Shown: positions 1-8,437, counted from the stretch's first letter. The stretch: DNA of 64,000 nucleotides from Ectothiorhodospiraceae bacterium (GCA_020831885.1 JAFIFU010000009.1:1-64000), one strand, 5' to 3'. Notes: generated by a model from the sequence alone, not told the origin. Numbers and translations are program-made.

Positions 1-14
1 CCCCCCCCCCCCCC
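1..14. other. 14-base C homopolymer at window edge
   Basis: The window opens with 14 consecutive C residues directly before the 3' end of the first transporter gene. Read on the coding strand this is poly-G. Nothing in the following sequence suggests a functional tract, and similar runs occur at 46851-46910. A contig end or low-quality join is the simplest reading. Confidence 0.7.
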
Positions 15-22
15 GTTCCTTA

Positions 23-1519
23 TCAGGCTTTCCGCCTTGCCAGCTCCTCCTGGGCAGCGATTTCCCGATCCACCGAGGAGATGTAGTAATCCTCGTCAAA
101 GGCCCCTTCCGGCTCCTGCAGCCAGAAGTAACACACCACCCAGCTCAGGAAGGCCCCAGCGGCAATGATGTAGAAGAACTGCGTCGGCGTTACGAAGGTG
201 AAGATGAACAGGTAGAACACGGCGCCGACGTTGCCATAGGCGCCGGCCATCCCCGAGATCTGCCCGGTCAACCGGCGCTTGATGGACGGGATGATGCCGA
301 AGGTCGCCCCCTCGGACCCCTGCACGAAAAACGAACAGGCGATGGTGATGGCAATGGCCACGATCAGCGGCCAGCTCTCGTTCAGCATGGCCATGAAGAT
401 GAAGCCGACGCCGATACCGAACATGTAGCTGAGCATCACGAAGCGTCGATTCCCCATACGATCCGACACCAGGCCGCCGGCAGGCCGCGCCACCAGGTTG
501 ACGAAGGCAAAAGAGGCGGCGATCAGGCCGGCGGCGGCGGCGGTCAGACCCCAGGTTTCCTCGAAGAACATGGGCAGCATGGAAACCACGGCCAGTTCCG
601 CGCCGAAGTTGGCGAAATATGTGGTGTTCAGTGCGGCCACGCTCTTGAAGGGATACTTGTCGTCCTCCGGGACACCCTTGCGCAGAATCGGTACATTCAC
701 CCGCAGCACCTGAACGATCTGGTAGATCACCGCCAGCACAATGAGTCCGTAGCAGATCAGCGCGCCGGTCTGCCCGATATACCCCATGTTCTGTACCCGC
801 CAGACCAGCACCCCGAGTATCCCCATCAAGGGGATGGTCATGATGATCAGCATGATCATCGCGCCCCAGCTACTCACCTCCAGCGCCAGCGCCTTGCGGG
901 GCTTCCGGTGGGCGTGGATATCCGGACCGTCGGTGATGGCGAACCAGTAGAAAACGCCGTAGCCGGCCATGATGATGGCGCTGAGACCGATGGCGTAGCG
1001 CCATCCCTCGTCACCCCCGAACATCGTCAGAGCAATGGTGGGCAGGGTCATGGCCGCCGCCGCTGAGCCGAAGTTGCCCCAACCCGCGTAAAAGCCTTCG
1101 GCGAAACCGATGTCCCGGGGCTTGAACCACAATGCGGTCATGTGGATGCCCACCACAAAGCTGGCGCCGATGGAGCTCAACACCAGCCGGGAGACCAGCA
1201 GTTGCATCATGCTGGTCCCAAAGGCGAAGACCAGTGCCGGGATGGCCATGGTGACCATGAGCACGGCGAATACCCGGCGCGGCCCGTAACGGTCCAGCGC
1301 CATCCCCACCAGGATCCGGGCGGGGATGGTCAGGGCCACGTTGGCGATGGCGAATAGTCGTATGTCATCCCGCGTGAGCCAGTCCACGCTGCGGAGCATG
1401 CTGGTGGCCAGCGGCGCCATGTTGAACCAGACGTAGAAGCAGATGAAGAATGCGATCCACGTCAGGTGGAGGGCGCGTATCTCCCTGTTCTTGAACTTGA
1501 AAATGTCTGCGACTTTCAT
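23..1519 (-). CDS. narK: NarK-type nitrate/nitrite MFS transporter
   Basis: Predicted 498-residue inner-membrane protein of the nitrate/nitrite porter branch of the major facilitator superfamily, expected to import nitrate and/or export nitrite. About 12 hydrophobic segments are visible, with an MFS loop signature near LVGMALDRYGPRRV and another near RPAGGLVSDRMGNRR. An upstream in-frame ATG at 1564 exists, but the ATG at 1519 is preceded by GAGGTCGGTACG and begins MKVADIFKF, a better start. It is the third gene of a minus-strand run (second NarK, UspA, this gene). Transcription continues off the left edge, where narGHJI might be expected (inference). Transport direction cannot be read from the sequence. 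Confidence 0.88.
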   Translation of the reverse strand: MKVADIFKFKNREIRALHLTWIAFFICFYVWFNMAPLATSMLRSVDWLTRDDIRLFAIANVALTIPARILVGMALDRYGPRRVFAVLMVTMAIPALVFAFGTSMMQLLVSRLVLSSIGASFVVGIHMTALWFKPRDIGFAEGFYAGWGNFGSAAAAMTLPTIALTMFGGDEGWRYAIGLSAIIMAGYGVFYWFAITDGPDIHAHRKPRKALALEVSSWGAMIMLIIMTIPLMGILGVLVWRVQNMGYIGQTGALICYGLIVLAVIYQIVQVLRVNVPILRKGVPEDDKYPFKSVAALNTTYFANFGAELAVVSMLPMFFEETWGLTAAAAGLIAASFAFVNLVARPAGGLVSDRMGNRRFVMLSYMFGIGVGFIFMAMLNESWPLIVAIAITIACSFFVQGSEGATFGIIPSIKRRLTGQISGMAGAYGNVGAVFYLFIFTFVTPTQFFYIIAAGAFLSWVVCYFWLQEPEGAFDEDYYISSVDREIAAQEELARRKA

Positions 1520-1625
1520 CGTACCGACCTCGAATGCCCTAAGTAGAATGTTGCGTTGCAGCAAATCCTGGGCGCGACTTCCCCGTCACCGCCGGCGTGC
1601 GGCGCCCCAAGGGGTCAGGCCACCC

Positions 1626-2084
1626 TTACCGACTCGGCAGGATGAGCAGCGGGCATTCCACGCGCTTGGCCAGGAACGCACTCACGCTGCCGAAGGTCAT
1701 GTAATCAATCTCGTCCACCAGAGCGTTCAATGCCCGTCCGATCAGACCGGTGTCGCTCTCGTTGCTATGGCGGGCAATCACCAGGATGTCCGGTGCACGC
1801 TCCTTGGTTGCGCGCAGGATCATCTTGCGGGCATCCCCTTCGGCCATGATCACCTCCGGGCTGAAGCCTTCGTCGCTCAGCGCCTGGGCCGCCCGATCAG
1901 CGCCGGCTTTCAGTTCCCGGTAGGCCTCCAGGAACTTCTCCTCGTTGGAGTCGGTGGCATCCCGCGGCTCCTCCACCACGCAGATGAGAATGATCGTGGG
2001 CTTGAGCGGGCGGAACAGCGTGACCGTCTGCGCAATCGCCAGCCGGGCGTTTCGCGAATCGTCGTAGGCAACCATGATGTTCAT
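1626..2084 (-). CDS. universal stress protein, UspA family
   Basis: A 152-residue single UspA domain. It opens MNIMVAYDDS, the usual beta-1 strand with the conserved Asp, and ends with VECPLLILPSR, the typical last strand. The ATP-binding G-x2-G-x9-G-S pattern near the C terminus is only partly recognisable (TFGSVSAFLAKRV), so nucleotide binding is uncertain. The gene sits between two NarK transporter genes on the same strand, with about 70 bp downstream to the second narK (107 bp to its chosen start) and 71 bp upstream to the first. That placement suggests expression with nitrate respiration and possibly a regulatory role towards the transporters. The role is inference; the family assignment is firm. 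Confidence 0.85.
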   Translation of the reverse strand: MNIMVAYDDSRNARLAIAQTVTLFRPLKPTIILICVVEEPRDATDSNEEKFLEAYRELKAGADRAAQALSDEGFSPEVIMAEGDARKMILRATKERAPDILVIARHSNESDTGLIGRALNALVDEIDYMTFGSVSAFLAKRVECPLLILPSR

Positions 2085-2155
2085 TGCGTTTCCTCAGCGG
2101 TTGCGGAGCAGATCAGGGTACGCCCGCGCGACGTTCCCGCCGCGGGGGCCCGCCA

Positions 2156-3769
2156 TCACGGGTTCTTCACATAGGCATTGGGGCGCAGATAGAACCACCA
2201 GTTGAGAATCAGGCACAGGGCGTAGAACACCGCAAAGCCGTAGAAGGCGTACTCCGGAGTACCGGCACGCAGTTGCTCCCCGATCACCTGGGGGGCCACA
2301 AAGGAGCCGTAGGCGGCCACGGCGGAGGTCCAGCCCAGCACCGGCCCTTTCTGCTCCTGGTTGAAAATCACGCCGATGGTGCGGAAGGTGGAGCCGTTCC
2401 CAATCCCGGTGGCGGCGAAAATCACGATGATCAGCACCAGGAACAGAACGAAGTAGTCTTCAGGAGACGGTGATACATATGCGAGGGTGAGCAGGTAACC
2501 CACCACAGCCGAGGCAACCACCATCACCACGGCGATGGCCTGGGTCACAATGGAGCCGCCCCATTTGTCGGACATCCAGCCGCCGATGGGACGGATCAGC
2601 GCGCCCACGAATGGCCCGATCCAGGCGAACATGAAGGCCGCCGGGGCGTTCGGATTGTCGGTGTGCCCCACCACTTCCCCGTTCTCGATGATGGCGCTCT
2701 GACCGAAGATCACGGTGATGGCCAGGGGCAGTGCCATGGAAAAGCCGATGAACGAACCGAAGGTCAGGATGTACAGGATGGTCATCGACCAGGTGTGCTT
2801 GTCCTTGAAGATGGCGAACTGCCGTTTCAGGTTGGTCTGGATGGGGCCGGGGATCATGCGCATCATGCCCAGGGTGAGCGCGATGATCAGCAGCATGGTG
2901 AACCAGATGTTCAGAATGCCAAGTCCCACCGGAGCCGGCAGGTAGAAGAACATGCCGATCCCGGCCGCCACGAAGCCGACGCCGTACAGGCCCAGGATCT
3001 TGCCGAAGGCCGCCAGGGGATGCCCGGGGTCCGGGGTGATGGGCCGCAGATTGTTCATACCGAACCAGCCCAGAAAGGCCAGCGGAATGAGAAACACCAG
3101 CCAGATGAAGCCGGCATTGGGAAGAAAGGTTTCGGTTCCGGCGGGAATCCTGCCGATCAGGGTTCCGCTGGTACGCTCCAGGATCATCGGATCGCCGGCC
3201 AGGGCGCCGAAAATCCCAACGGTCATCACCAACGGAATCAGGATCTGCATGGTGGTGACGCCGAAGTTACCCAGGCCGGCGTTGATGCCCAGGGCAAGCC
3301 CCTGCTGATTTTTGGGGAAGAAGGTGCTGATGTTGCTCATGGAGCAGGCGAAGTTGCCACCGCCGATCCCGGACACAAACGCCAGCAACTGGAAGACCCA
3401 GAGGGGCGTGTCCGGGCTGCGCAGGGCAAGCCCGGCCCCCAGCGCCGGAATCATCAGCAGCGCTGTGGAGAAGAAAATGGTATTGCGCCCGCCGGCGATG
3501 CGGATGAAGAACGAGGCCGGAATGCGTAGCGTGGCCCCGGTCAGGCCGGCGATGGCCGTCAGGGTGAACAGTTCCGCTTCGGTGAAGGGGAACCCCAGAT
3601 TGTACATCTGAACCGTGATCATCCCCCACATCAGCCAGATGGCAAAGCCCATCAGCAGGCTTGGAACGGAGATCCACAGGTTCCGGTTTGCGACGCGCTT
3701 GCCCTCGCGCTCCCAGAACGCCTTGTCCTCCACATCCCAGTGCTCGATATCCGCGTTTAGCTTGCTCAT
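2156..3769 (-). CDS. narK: NarK-type nitrate/nitrite transporter
   Basis: Predicted 537-residue polytopic NarK protein, clearly distinct in sequence from the neighbouring one. The signature segments FFPKNQQGLALGINAGLGN and GIGNGSTFRTIGVIF match the nitrate-signature regions of the NNP family. About 12 membrane spans with a long periplasmic or cytosolic loop around residues 180-230. Start chosen at ATG 3769 (MSKLNADIEHW), which gives a normal cytosolic N terminus. It is the first gene of the minus-strand cluster and has an FNR/DNR-like box about 105-120 bp upstream. Paired NarK1/NarK2 transporters are known in denitrifiers, one often a nitrate/proton symporter and one a nitrate/nitrite antiporter; which is which here is not decided. 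Confidence 0.9.
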   Translation of the reverse strand: MSKLNADIEHWDVEDKAFWEREGKRVANRNLWISVPSLLMGFAIWLMWGMITVQMYNLGFPFTEAELFTLTAIAGLTGATLRIPASFFIRIAGGRNTIFFSTALLMIPALGAGLALRSPDTPLWVFQLLAFVSGIGGGNFACSMSNISTFFPKNQQGLALGINAGLGNFGVTTMQILIPLVMTVGIFGALAGDPMILERTSGTLIGRIPAGTETFLPNAGFIWLVFLIPLAFLGWFGMNNLRPITPDPGHPLAAFGKILGLYGVGFVAAGIGMFFYLPAPVGLGILNIWFTMLLIIALTLGMMRMIPGPIQTNLKRQFAIFKDKHTWSMTILYILTFGSFIGFSMALPLAITVIFGQSAIIENGEVVGHTDNPNAPAAFMFAWIGPFVGALIRPIGGWMSDKWGGSIVTQAIAVVMVVASAVVGYLLTLAYVSPSPEDYFVLFLVLIIVIFAATGIGNGSTFRTIGVIFNQEQKGPVLGWTSAVAAYGSFVAPQVIGEQLRAGTPEYAFYGFAVFYALCLILNWWFYLRPNAYVKNP

Positions 3770-3874
3770 AGCCGGGTCCAGTCCTCATCCGCCAAGTGGT
3801 CAGAAACAGTAGTCGCCGCTGGGAAAAACGGCCTTTCGTGAGGCTGAACCTACACAGCGCCCCCGGGGGCAAAC

Positions 3875-3888
3875 TTGATCGAGAGCAA
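3875..3888. promoter_or_regulatory. FNR/DNR-type box upstream of narK
   Basis: TTGATCGAGAGCAA matches the FNR/DNR consensus TTGAT-N4-ATCAA at 9 of 10 defined positions. Its centre lies about 112 bp upstream of the NarK start at 3769. With class II spacing (centre at -41.5) transcription would start near 3840 on the minus strand, leaving a leader of about 70 nt. The -10 at that distance is poor, so exact promoter geometry is unproven. Confidence 0.6.
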
Positions 3889-3973
3889 GTTTTCCCCAGG
3901 GGCTTTGCGCCGGTGCCCGCCGGACTACCCATAAAGTGGTACCCCGGAAATGACGTTTTATCTGTTTGTTTTT

Positions 3974-3996
3974 ATTGATCTTTAACTATGATCAAT
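3974..3996. repeat. perfect 7-bp inverted repeat, 9-bp spacer
   Basis: ATTGATC, nine bases, then GATCAAT. The half-sites resemble FNR half-sites, but the spacing (11 bp between TTGAT and ATCAA) is not that of an FNR dimer. It lies in an AT-rich patch between the narK promoter region and the SirB2-like gene and could be an operator for another dimeric regulator. Confidence 0.4.
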
Positions 3997-4158
3997 CGGA
4001 ACCGGGACGATTGCCCGTTTCAGGCCCGACAACTTCGAGGTAGTTCCGGGCATCACCCCGGTTCCGGGCTTGGCCACGGACCCAAAGACCACCAGAATGA
4101 TGTCGCCGGGGATCAGGAAAACGTGATAGGGAGCGGGCACACCGCCGTGTACGAACAT
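3982..4158 (-). pseudogene. possible gene remnant, pyruvate-kinase-like C terminus
   Basis: An open minus-strand frame of 58 codons. The stretch PGDIILVVFGSVAKPGTG followed by MPGTTSKLSG looks like coding sequence with high third-position GC and loosely resembles the C-terminal GD-[IL]-x2-V-x-G-x-P-G-T-T-N-x-L end of pyruvate kinases. No upstream portion exists because the SirB2-like gene on the other strand starts here. This is a weak pattern match by eye; it may simply be chance coding character. Confidence 0.25.
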
Positions 4159-4530
4159 TATCTGACCATCAAGGCCGTGCATCAGGCCAGCGCCGGACTC
4201 AGTCTTGCCCTGTTCTTTCTTCGCGGCATCTGGATGCTGGGCTGGCCCGGCCTGCTGCGGGCGCGCTGGGTCCGGATCGTCCCCCATGTGATCGACACCG
4301 CGCTGCTGACCAGCGCCGTCCTGCTGGCCTGGATGGCCCAGCAGTACCCCTTCGTTCACGGCTGGATCACGGCCAAGGTGGTCGCCCTGCTGATCTACAT
4401 CGGCCTCGGCACCATCGCCCTCAAACGGGGACCGACCCGCACCGTCCGTCTTGCCGCCTGGCTGGCCGCCATCGCCGTGTTCCTCTACATTGGAGCGGTG
4501 GCCTTCAGCAAGCAGGTGATTCCCTTCTGA
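4147..4530 (+). CDS. SirB2-like integral membrane protein
   Basis: Predicted 127-residue protein with four hydrophobic segments and the SirB family opening YEHYLTIKAVHQASAGLSL, followed by HVIDTALLTSAVLL and a C-terminal FSKQ. The frame is open back to 3988, but the extra 53 codons have no hydrophobic or conserved character. The GTG at 4147, just before YEHYL, preceded by AGGGAG, gives the usual family length. The family has no settled biochemical role. It starts a plus-strand run continuing into mobB 20 bp downstream, so it is likely co-expressed with molybdenum-cofactor and denitrification functions. Confidence 0.75.
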   Translation: MYEHYLTIKAVHQASAGLSLALFFLRGIWMLGWPGLLRARWVRIVPHVIDTALLTSAVLLAWMAQQYPFVHGWITAKVVALLIYIGLGTIALKRGPTRTVRLAAWLAAIAVFLYIGAVAFSKQVIPF

Positions 4531-4550
4531 ACGCACCGGAGCCCGGATCG

Positions 4551-5156
4551 ATGACCACGCAAAGCCTGAGCGCAGACAATGAGCGGCCGTTTCCGTATCG
4601 GCACCTGTGGCCGGACACCGCCCGCTGCCCGCTGCTGGGCTTCGCCGCCTGGAGCGGCACCGGGAAGACCACCCTGCTGAGTCTGATCATCCCGCTGCTG
4701 CGTGATGCCGGCCTCCGGGTGGGGCTGATCAAGCACGCCCATCACGAGGTGGACGTGGATCAGCCGGGCAAGGACAGTTACCGGCTGCGCAAGGCCGGCG
4801 CCAGCCAGGTGCTGCTCACCACCGGCCGACGCTGGGCGCTGATGACCGAACGCGACGTTTTCCGGGAACCGGAGCTTGCCGAGGAAATCGCGCGAATCGA
4901 CCAGGATTCACTGGACCTGCTCCTGGTGGAGGGGTTTCGCGACAGCCGGTTTCCCAAGATCGAACTGCTGCGGGACATCGGTCGGCCGGACCGTGCTCCC
5001 CTGCATCTGGATGACGATTCCATTATCGCCGTGGCCTGCGATGGCAGTCACCGGCTGCCCCCGGATCTGCCCCTGCCGGTGCTGGATCTGAACGATCCCC
5101 AGGCCATGGTCCGTTTCATCTGCCAACAGGTTCTGGCCCGCAGCGAGATCCCATGA
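4551..5156 (+). CDS. mobB: molybdopterin-guanine dinucleotide biosynthesis adaptor protein MobB
   Basis: A 201-residue P-loop GTPase. The Walker A motif SGTGKTT is at residues 35-41, followed by IKHAHHEVDVDQPGKDSYR, a MobB hallmark, and later DLLLVEGFRDSRFPKIEL. MobB assists MobA in attaching GMP to molybdopterin, giving the cofactor used by respiratory nitrate reductase. An N-terminal extension of about 25 residues precedes the P-loop strand. Its stop overlaps the start of the next gene by 4 bp (ATGA), so the two are translationally coupled. Its place beside nitrate transport and a DNR-like regulator fits maturation of nitrate reductase. Confidence 0.92.
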   Translation: MTTQSLSADNERPFPYRHLWPDTARCPLLGFAAWSGTGKTTLLSLIIPLLRDAGLRVGLIKHAHHEVDVDQPGKDSYRLRKAGASQVLLTTGRRWALMTERDVFREPELAEEIARIDQDSLDLLLVEGFRDSRFPKIELLRDIGRPDRAPLHLDDDSIIAVACDGSHRLPPDLPLPVLDLNDPQAMVRFICQQVLARSEIP

Positions 5157-5833
5157 ACAAGCCGGACACACACAATCCGTTCGAGACCACGCCCTTGCTG
5201 GCGGCCCTGCCGCAGGATGCCAGGGAACGCATCGCCGCCCGCAGCAAGCGGATAAAGCTGCAGACCGGGGAGATCCTGTTCCACCAGGGTGATCCGGCGG
5301 ACCGCTTCTTCCTGGTCCTGGACGGCCTGATCAAGCTGTCACGGATGAGCCCCACGGGGCAGGAAAAGGTGGTGCACCTGACGGGGCCGGGTGAAACCTT
5401 CGCCGAGGCCGTGATGTTCATGGAAGCACGCCAGTATCCGGTCACTGCCCAGGCCACCAGCCCCACCGAGTTGCTCTGCATACCCAGCGACCCCTACCGG
5501 GAAGCGCTGGGAGCCAGCCCGGAGTCCTGCTTCCGCCTGCTGGCCGATCTGAGCACCCGTCTGCACTCCCGGCTGCGGGATATCGATCAGTTGACCCTGC
5601 AGCAGGCCACGCCACGGGTGGTTAACTATCTGCTGAGCCAGATGCCCGAGGCGGAGGATCGGCGCGCCGTCATCACCCTGCGGGCACCAAAGCACGTCCT
5701 GGCCTCGCGGCTGTCCATCACCCCGGAGACCCTCTCCCGCATCCTCCACGGGCTGTCCGACGCGGCACTGATCCGTGTGGACGGCCGGGAGATCGAGATC
5801 CTGGACGCCGACGGACTCCGCGCCCAGCGGTAG
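5153..5833 (+). CDS. Crp/Fnr-family regulator, DNR-like
   Basis: A 226-residue transcription factor with an N-terminal cyclic-nucleotide-binding-type beta barrel (about residues 15-125), a dimerisation helix, and a C-terminal winged helix (about 165-215). The recognition helix ITPETLSRIL carries the E-x2-S-R spacing used by FNR/DNR proteins to read TTGAT half-sites. The N-terminal Cys cluster of oxygen-sensing FNR is absent (only two scattered Cys), so it is better described as DNR/NnrR-like, which in Pseudomonas senses NO through haem. Coupled to mobB by a 4-bp overlap and followed by a DNR-type box and ubiU. Likely regulator of the boxes in this window (inference). Confidence 0.85.
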   Translation: MNKPDTHNPFETTPLLAALPQDARERIAARSKRIKLQTGEILFHQGDPADRFFLVLDGLIKLSRMSPTGQEKVVHLTGPGETFAEAVMFMEARQYPVTAQATSPTELLCIPSDPYREALGASPESCFRLLADLSTRLHSRLRDIDQLTLQQATPRVVNYLLSQMPEAEDRRAVITLRAPKHVLASRLSITPETLSRILHGLSDAALIRVDGREIEILDADGLRAQR

Positions 5834-5895
5834 TCCGGACACCCGGGTTCTCACCGACAGCCGTCTCTGCAATAAACCGCATCGCGGCCGCAGCG

Positions 5896-5909
5896 TTGAC
5901 CTGGGTCAA
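5896..5909. promoter_or_regulatory. FNR/DNR-type box upstream of ubiU
   Basis: TTGACCTGGGTCAA is a perfect dyad (TTGAC-CTGG-GTCAA) with the FNR 4-bp spacer and one symmetric change per half-site from TTGAT/ATCAA. Its centre is about 64 bp upstream of the ubiU start. A site at -41.5 would put transcription initiation near 5944. Confidence 0.65.
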
Positions 5910-5966
5910 GGTTCGCCCCTTGCCGGCCGGACAGACTCTTCTGCTGGATTCCAGGGGGGTTAATCC

Positions 5967-6968
5967 ATGGAACTGGTTTGCCCTGCCGGCAGCCTGCCGG
6001 CCCTGCGCGCCGCGGTGGATGCCGGCGCCGACACCGTTTACACCGGCCTGAAGGATGCCACCAATGCGCGGCATTTCGCCGGCCTTAACTTCACCCCGGA
6101 CAGTCTGGCCCGGGGCATCGAGTACGCCCGTTCCCGGGGGCGTCGTGTGCTCATGGCCATCAACACCTATCCCCAGCCCCACGGCTGGGGACAGTGGACC
6201 ACCGCCGTGGACCGGGCGGCGGACCTGGGCGTGGACGGCGTGATCATCGCCGATGCCGGCGTTCTGGGCTACGCTGCAGATCGGCATCCGGGCCTGCCCC
6301 GTCATCTGTCGGTGCAGGCATCCGCCACCTCCACCGAGGCATTGCAGTTCTATCAGGAGCAGTTCGGCATCCGGCGGGCCGTGTTGCCGCGGGTGCTGTC
6401 CCTGACCCAGGTCACGCGCCTGGCGGAGAACAGTCCGGTGGAACTGGAGGTGTTCGGCTTCGGCTCCCTGTGCATCATGGCGGAGGGCCGCTGTCTGCTG
6501 TCCTCCTACGCCACCGGGGAATCGCCGAACACCGCCGGCGCCTGTTCTCCGGCGGGCCATGTCCGCTGGGAGGATCTGCCCGACGGCGGCCTGGAAACCC
6601 GGCTCAACGGCGTACTCATCGACCGCTTCCGCCCCGGGGAGAAGGCCGGCTACCCCACGCTGTGCAAGGGACGTTTCCAGGTGAACGGGAACAAACTGGG
6701 ACACATCCTGGAAGAACCCACCAGCCTGAACTCCATGGAGCTGCTTCCGGACCTTCAGGCCGCGGGGATTACCGCCATCAAACTGGAGGGGCGCCAGCGC
6801 AGCCCCGCCTACGTGGCGCAGATCACCGCCGTCTGGCGGGCGGCCATCGACGCCTGCCGCGCCCGGGGCAGGGAGTTCAGACCCCAGGAGGACTGGCAAC
6901 GGACCCTGGCCCGGTTGTCGGAGGGAAGCCAGACCACCCTGGGTGCCTATCACCGCGCCTGGCAATAG
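5967..6968 (+). CDS. ubiU: O2-independent ubiquinone biosynthesis protein UbiU
   Basis: A 333-residue U32-peptidase-family protein. The four cysteines that bind the [4Fe-4S] cluster in E. coli UbiU (169, 176, 193, 232) are present at 169, 176, 193 and 233 (SLCIMAEGRC, GACSP, TLCKG). UbiU works with UbiV in hydroxylating the quinone ring without oxygen, using prephenate as hydroxyl donor. Start at ATG 5967 after GGGGGG-ttaatcc. It is followed by ubiV (33 bp) and ubiT, and preceded by a DNR-type box, so it is probably induced under denitrifying conditions. Confidence is high because both the cysteine pattern and the gene neighbourhood agree. Confidence 0.95.
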   Translation: MELVCPAGSLPALRAAVDAGADTVYTGLKDATNARHFAGLNFTPDSLARGIEYARSRGRRVLMAINTYPQPHGWGQWTTAVDRAADLGVDGVIIADAGVLGYAADRHPGLPRHLSVQASATSTEALQFYQEQFGIRRAVLPRVLSLTQVTRLAENSPVELEVFGFGSLCIMAEGRCLLSSYATGESPNTAGACSPAGHVRWEDLPDGGLETRLNGVLIDRFRPGEKAGYPTLCKGRFQVNGNKLGHILEEPTSLNSMELLPDLQAAGITAIKLEGRQRSPAYVAQITAVWRAAIDACRARGREFRPQEDWQRTLARLSEGSQTTLGAYHRAWQ

Positions 6969-7000
6969 ACACTCACGGCATGCATCCAGCGGAGAACGAC

Positions 7001-7909
7001 ATGGACACCACGCCGAAGCTATCCCTGGGCCCATGCCAGTACTTCTGGCCCCGGACCGTGGTGGAGGCGTTTTACGCCCGCGTGGCCGACAGCCCGGTGG
7101 ATATTGTCTATCTGGGCGAGACGGTCTGTGCCAAGCGGAGGGAACTCCGACCGGAGGACTGGATCGGCCTGGCAGGGGAACTGGCCGGCACCGGGAAGCA
7201 GGCGGTCCTGTCCACGCTCACCCTGATCGAGGCCCGATCCGAAATGGGTGTGGTCCGGCGCTTCTGTGACAACGGCGAGTTTCTGGTGGAGGCCAACGAT
7301 ATCGCCGCAGTCCAGTTGCTGCACAGCCGCGGGCTGCCCTTCGTCACCGGCCCCTCGGTGAACATCTATAACGCGGCAACCCTCCGCCATTACCACCGGC
7401 TCGGGCTGCAACGCTGGGTGATGCCCGTGGAGCTGGGCCGGGACGCCCTGCAGGCCATCCTGGGTGACGCGGCACTGCCACAATTGCAGACCGAGGTGTT
7501 CGCCCATGGCCGCCTCCCGCTGGCCTGGTCTGCCCGCTGCTATACCGCCCGCTACCACGACCTGCCCAAGGACCAGTGCGGCCTGCGCTGCATCGAGAAT
7601 CCGGAGGGCATGCCGGTGCATACCCGGGAAGGCGAGCACTTCCTGACCATCAACGGGATTCAGACCCAGTCCGGCCGCGTGACCAACCTTCTGCCCGAAT
7701 GGCGTGACCTGAGCGCAGCCGGCGCGGACATCCTACGGCTCAGTCCACTTCCGGAGGGCACCATTCAACGTCTGCACGCCATGCGCCAGGCCCTGGATGG
7801 CGATCCCGCCGCATTGGCAACGGTGAACGCGGACCGGGCGCAGACCTGCAACGGCTACTGGTACGGACAGGCCGGCATGACCCTGACAGCACAAGCCGAA
7901 CACCCCTGA
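7001..7909 (+). CDS. ubiV: O2-independent ubiquinone biosynthesis protein UbiV
   Basis: A 302-residue U32-family partner of UbiU. Cysteines at 43, 180, 193 and 197 correspond to the [4Fe-4S] ligands of E. coli UbiV (39, 180, 193, 197). Characteristic segments are LGPCQYFWPR near the N terminus and QCGLRCIENPEG around the last two ligands. The frame stays open far upstream in the shadow of ubiU, but ATG 7001 is preceded by GGAGAACGAC and gives the family length. It forms the oxygen-independent hydroxylase with UbiU. Second gene of a ubiU-ubiV-ubiT operon. Confidence 0.95.
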   Translation: MDTTPKLSLGPCQYFWPRTVVEAFYARVADSPVDIVYLGETVCAKRRELRPEDWIGLAGELAGTGKQAVLSTLTLIEARSEMGVVRRFCDNGEFLVEANDIAAVQLLHSRGLPFVTGPSVNIYNAATLRHYHRLGLQRWVMPVELGRDALQAILGDAALPQLQTEVFAHGRLPLAWSARCYTARYHDLPKDQCGLRCIENPEGMPVHTREGEHFLTINGIQTQSGRVTNLLPEWRDLSAAGADILRLSPLPEGTIQRLHAMRQALDGDPAALATVNADRAQTCNGYWYGQAGMTLTAQAEHP

Positions 7910-7921
7910 CCCGAGGAACCC

Positions 7922-8437
7922 GTGATGCCCGCTCTCCTCTCCCGTCTGCCCCTGCCGGAACCCCGCCGGCTGCTGGCCCCGGCCCGCCTGGTTCCCGCCC
8001 CGGTGCTGGAGGTACTCATTGCCCGCCTGGCACAACGGGTACTGGCCGAAGCCCTGCAGGATGGCGCCCTGGACCTGCTGGAACAGCGGATCCTGGCGAT
8101 CACCGTGATCGACCCCATGCTCCGGCTCCGCTTCACCTTGCGGGACCGCCGGCTGTGCGGTGGCGGGCCCGGCCCCGCGGATGTCACCATTACCGGCCGG
8201 GCGGAGGATCTGGTGCTGTTGGCAGCCCGCCGCACCGACCCGGACACCCTGTTCTTCCAGCGCCGGCTTCGCCTCTCCGGGGACACCGAGCTCGGTCTTG
8301 CCGTGAAGAACGTGCTGGACACGGTGGACCTGCACAGTCTGCCCACACCCCTGCAAGGGCTTCTGGAACAACTGGCGGACCGGTTGGAGGATTCCGAAAG
8401 CGTTCCGGCCCGGGTATCCCACCACCCCCCGCGATGA
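7922..8437 (+). CDS. ubiT: anaerobic ubiquinone biosynthesis accessory factor UbiT (SCP2 domain)
   Basis: Predicted 171-residue SCP2-type lipid-binding protein. The centre (LDLLEQRILAITVIDPMLRL, then the ADVTITGRAEDLVLLAARR strand region and DTLFFQRRLRLSGDTELGL) is the UbiT/UbiJ-like SCP2 fold that binds isoprenoid quinone intermediates. Tandem GTG-ATG starts at 7922/7925 follow GAGGA. Lies 12 bp after ubiV. In E. coli ubiT is required for anaerobic ubiquinone synthesis and stands beside ubiUV, as here. Confidence 0.92.
   Translation: MMPALLSRLPLPEPRRLLAPARLVPAPVLEVLIARLAQRVLAEALQDGALDLLEQRILAITVIDPMLRLRFTLRDRRLCGGGPGPADVTITGRAEDLVLLAARRTDPDTLFFQRRLRLSGDTELGLAVKNVLDTVDLHSLPTPLQGLLEQLADRLEDSESVPARVSHHPPR

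Noticed and set aside
1551-1564. TTGCG-TTGC-AGCAA, FNR-like dyad before the first narK
   Set aside because: Three mismatches to the consensus and only about 30 bp from the chosen start, too close for an activator site.
3267-3932. 221-codon minus-strand frame overlapping narK in another frame
   Set aside because: Overlaps a clear NarK gene on the same strand and lacks features; third-codon bias fits the narK frame.
5718-7034. 438-codon minus-strand frame opposite ubiU
   Set aside because: Antisense shadow; ubiU has the four cluster cysteines in the right positions.
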